A DNA stretch of 33,818 bases from Cruorifilaria tuberocauda (Eukaryota; Nematoda; Chromadorea; Rhabditida; Onchocercidae). The notes under the pieces were generated by a model. The model was given only the letters and a program-made list of their open reading frames with translations, made no database searches and was not told the origin of the DNA. Below are positions 33,224 through 33,818 of this stretch, in pieces. Both the position numbers and the translations under genes were made by a program. The stretch lies in the NCBI GenBank assembly GCA_013365365.1, contig JABVXU010000577.1:1-33818 (forward strand), read 5' to 3'. The first letter of the stretch is position 1. Every line of letters begins with the position of its first letter.

Positions 33224-33708
33224 TTAGTGAAATAATGTATATTCACTGGTATCCATGAATGAACTTAGCACCGTCATAATTGTCCAATAAAATACTGAAA
33301 ATGGTTGATTTAAAATTTTTAATTTGATTTTTATTTTAGTGTTCGTTTTCTTAAATTCAATATTTTTTTATTTTTCATTATAGAATTGATTTCTCTCCGT
33401 TTTTTTTTACAAAAATTATAAAAACAGTAATTACTAGTTAACAATAATTAGATTGATAGTAGAAATTTTGGGTTAAGTTTATTAAACAAAAACTTACAAT
33501 TAAAAGCAAAAAATAGTGCTGGAAAGAGGAAACGAGAGCATTTATCAATTTTAGACGGAGTTACGCTCCTACACGTCCGTGATGCACGTTTAGGCCTCGT
33601 AAACGGCGCCGGCCATAACGCTCGATCTGTTACCAAACGTGGATTCTGCATCAACGGTATCGTACGACAATCACATTCTGGCATCACTGCTTCCGATATA
33701 CTTTGCCT
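33224..33708 (-). CDS. unc-49: UNC-49B-like C-terminus (partial, 5' part beyond the window)
   Basis: Two exons, 33498-33708 and 33224-33294, join in phase to give about 93 residues. They comprise the end of an M3-M4 loop with PECDC, TLW-like ALWPAPFTRPKRASRTCRS, the pre-M4 TPSKIDKCSRFLFPALFFAF, the M4 continuation LFYWTIMTVLSSF and a stop. The PECDC and WPAPF..PK.AS.TC pattern agrees with my memory of C. elegans UNC-49B, the main pore-forming GABA-A-type subunit at inhibitory neuromuscular junctions. The exon begins after an ATAATAG acceptor. The 110 bases to its right look intronic. M1-M3 and the ligand-binding half must lie past 33818. Confidence in the Cys-loop C-terminus is high; the B assignment is moderate. 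Confidence 0.8.
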
Positions 33709-33818
33709 CTATTATTTCAATTAAATTAGAAAATTTAATAATTTCAAAAATGAATATTTTTAAAAATAATAACTCTCAATTAACTCTTAAAAATATCCTA
33801 AATTTTCTATTTTGTACT

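Overview
This is eukaryotic DNA, very AT-rich, with many small exons, short introns and mostly TTTTCAG-type acceptors. The style and the gene content (an unc-49-type GABA receptor locus and candidate trans-splice acceptors just upstream of start codons) point to a nematode, probably a clade III/filaria-like parasite. The species is inference. No bacterial, viral, transposase, tRNA, rRNA or CRISPR feature was recognised by eye. Gene models were built by hand: each exon was read in frame, splice sites were located and intron phases were checked. All five models keep phase throughout.

Layout: (1) 1-3804, non-coding with 38-bp and 48-bp tandem repeats, a perfect DR4 of AGGTCA and a palindrome. 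(2) 3805-7356 (+), a 13-exon plexin-domain (PLXDC/TEM7-like) type I membrane protein of 479 aa. (3) 7357-10083, no gene seen. (4) 10084-12633 (-), an 8-exon NDUFAF7/MidA mitochondrial methyltransferase of 432 aa, with a 28-bp-arm hairpin in intron 1. (5) 12634-16890, mostly non-coding with several minisatellites. It includes a GC-richer block at 16428-16581 that reads as four 10-residue repeats between splice-like sites. (6) 16891-22329 (+), a 12-exon RDL/GABA-A-type anion channel subunit of 478 aa. (7) 22330-23401, a spacer with a 35-36-bp minisatellite. (8) 23402-30302 (+), a 23-exon MYBBP1A/Pol5-like nucleolar protein of 994 aa. (9) 30577-33708 (-), two successive 3' halves of Cys-loop receptors. 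The left one starts right after the Cys loop and runs through M1-M4. The right one shows only the end of the M3-M4 loop and M4, and continues past the window edge.

The most interesting point is region 9. The left half (UNC-49C-like) has no N-terminal half before the end of the right half (UNC-49B-like). This fits the known unc-49 design, in which one shared ligand-binding N-terminal half, here beyond the right edge, is spliced to alternative pore-forming C-terminal halves. The full-length GABA-type subunit at 16891-22329 breaks its coding sequence at exactly the codon where the UNC-49C-like half begins and shares an ECxC motif before M4. This suggests a local receptor cluster with common ancestry, interrupted by the MYBBP1A-like gene. 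The other genes look like ordinary housekeeping or cell-surface genes with no evident pathway link.
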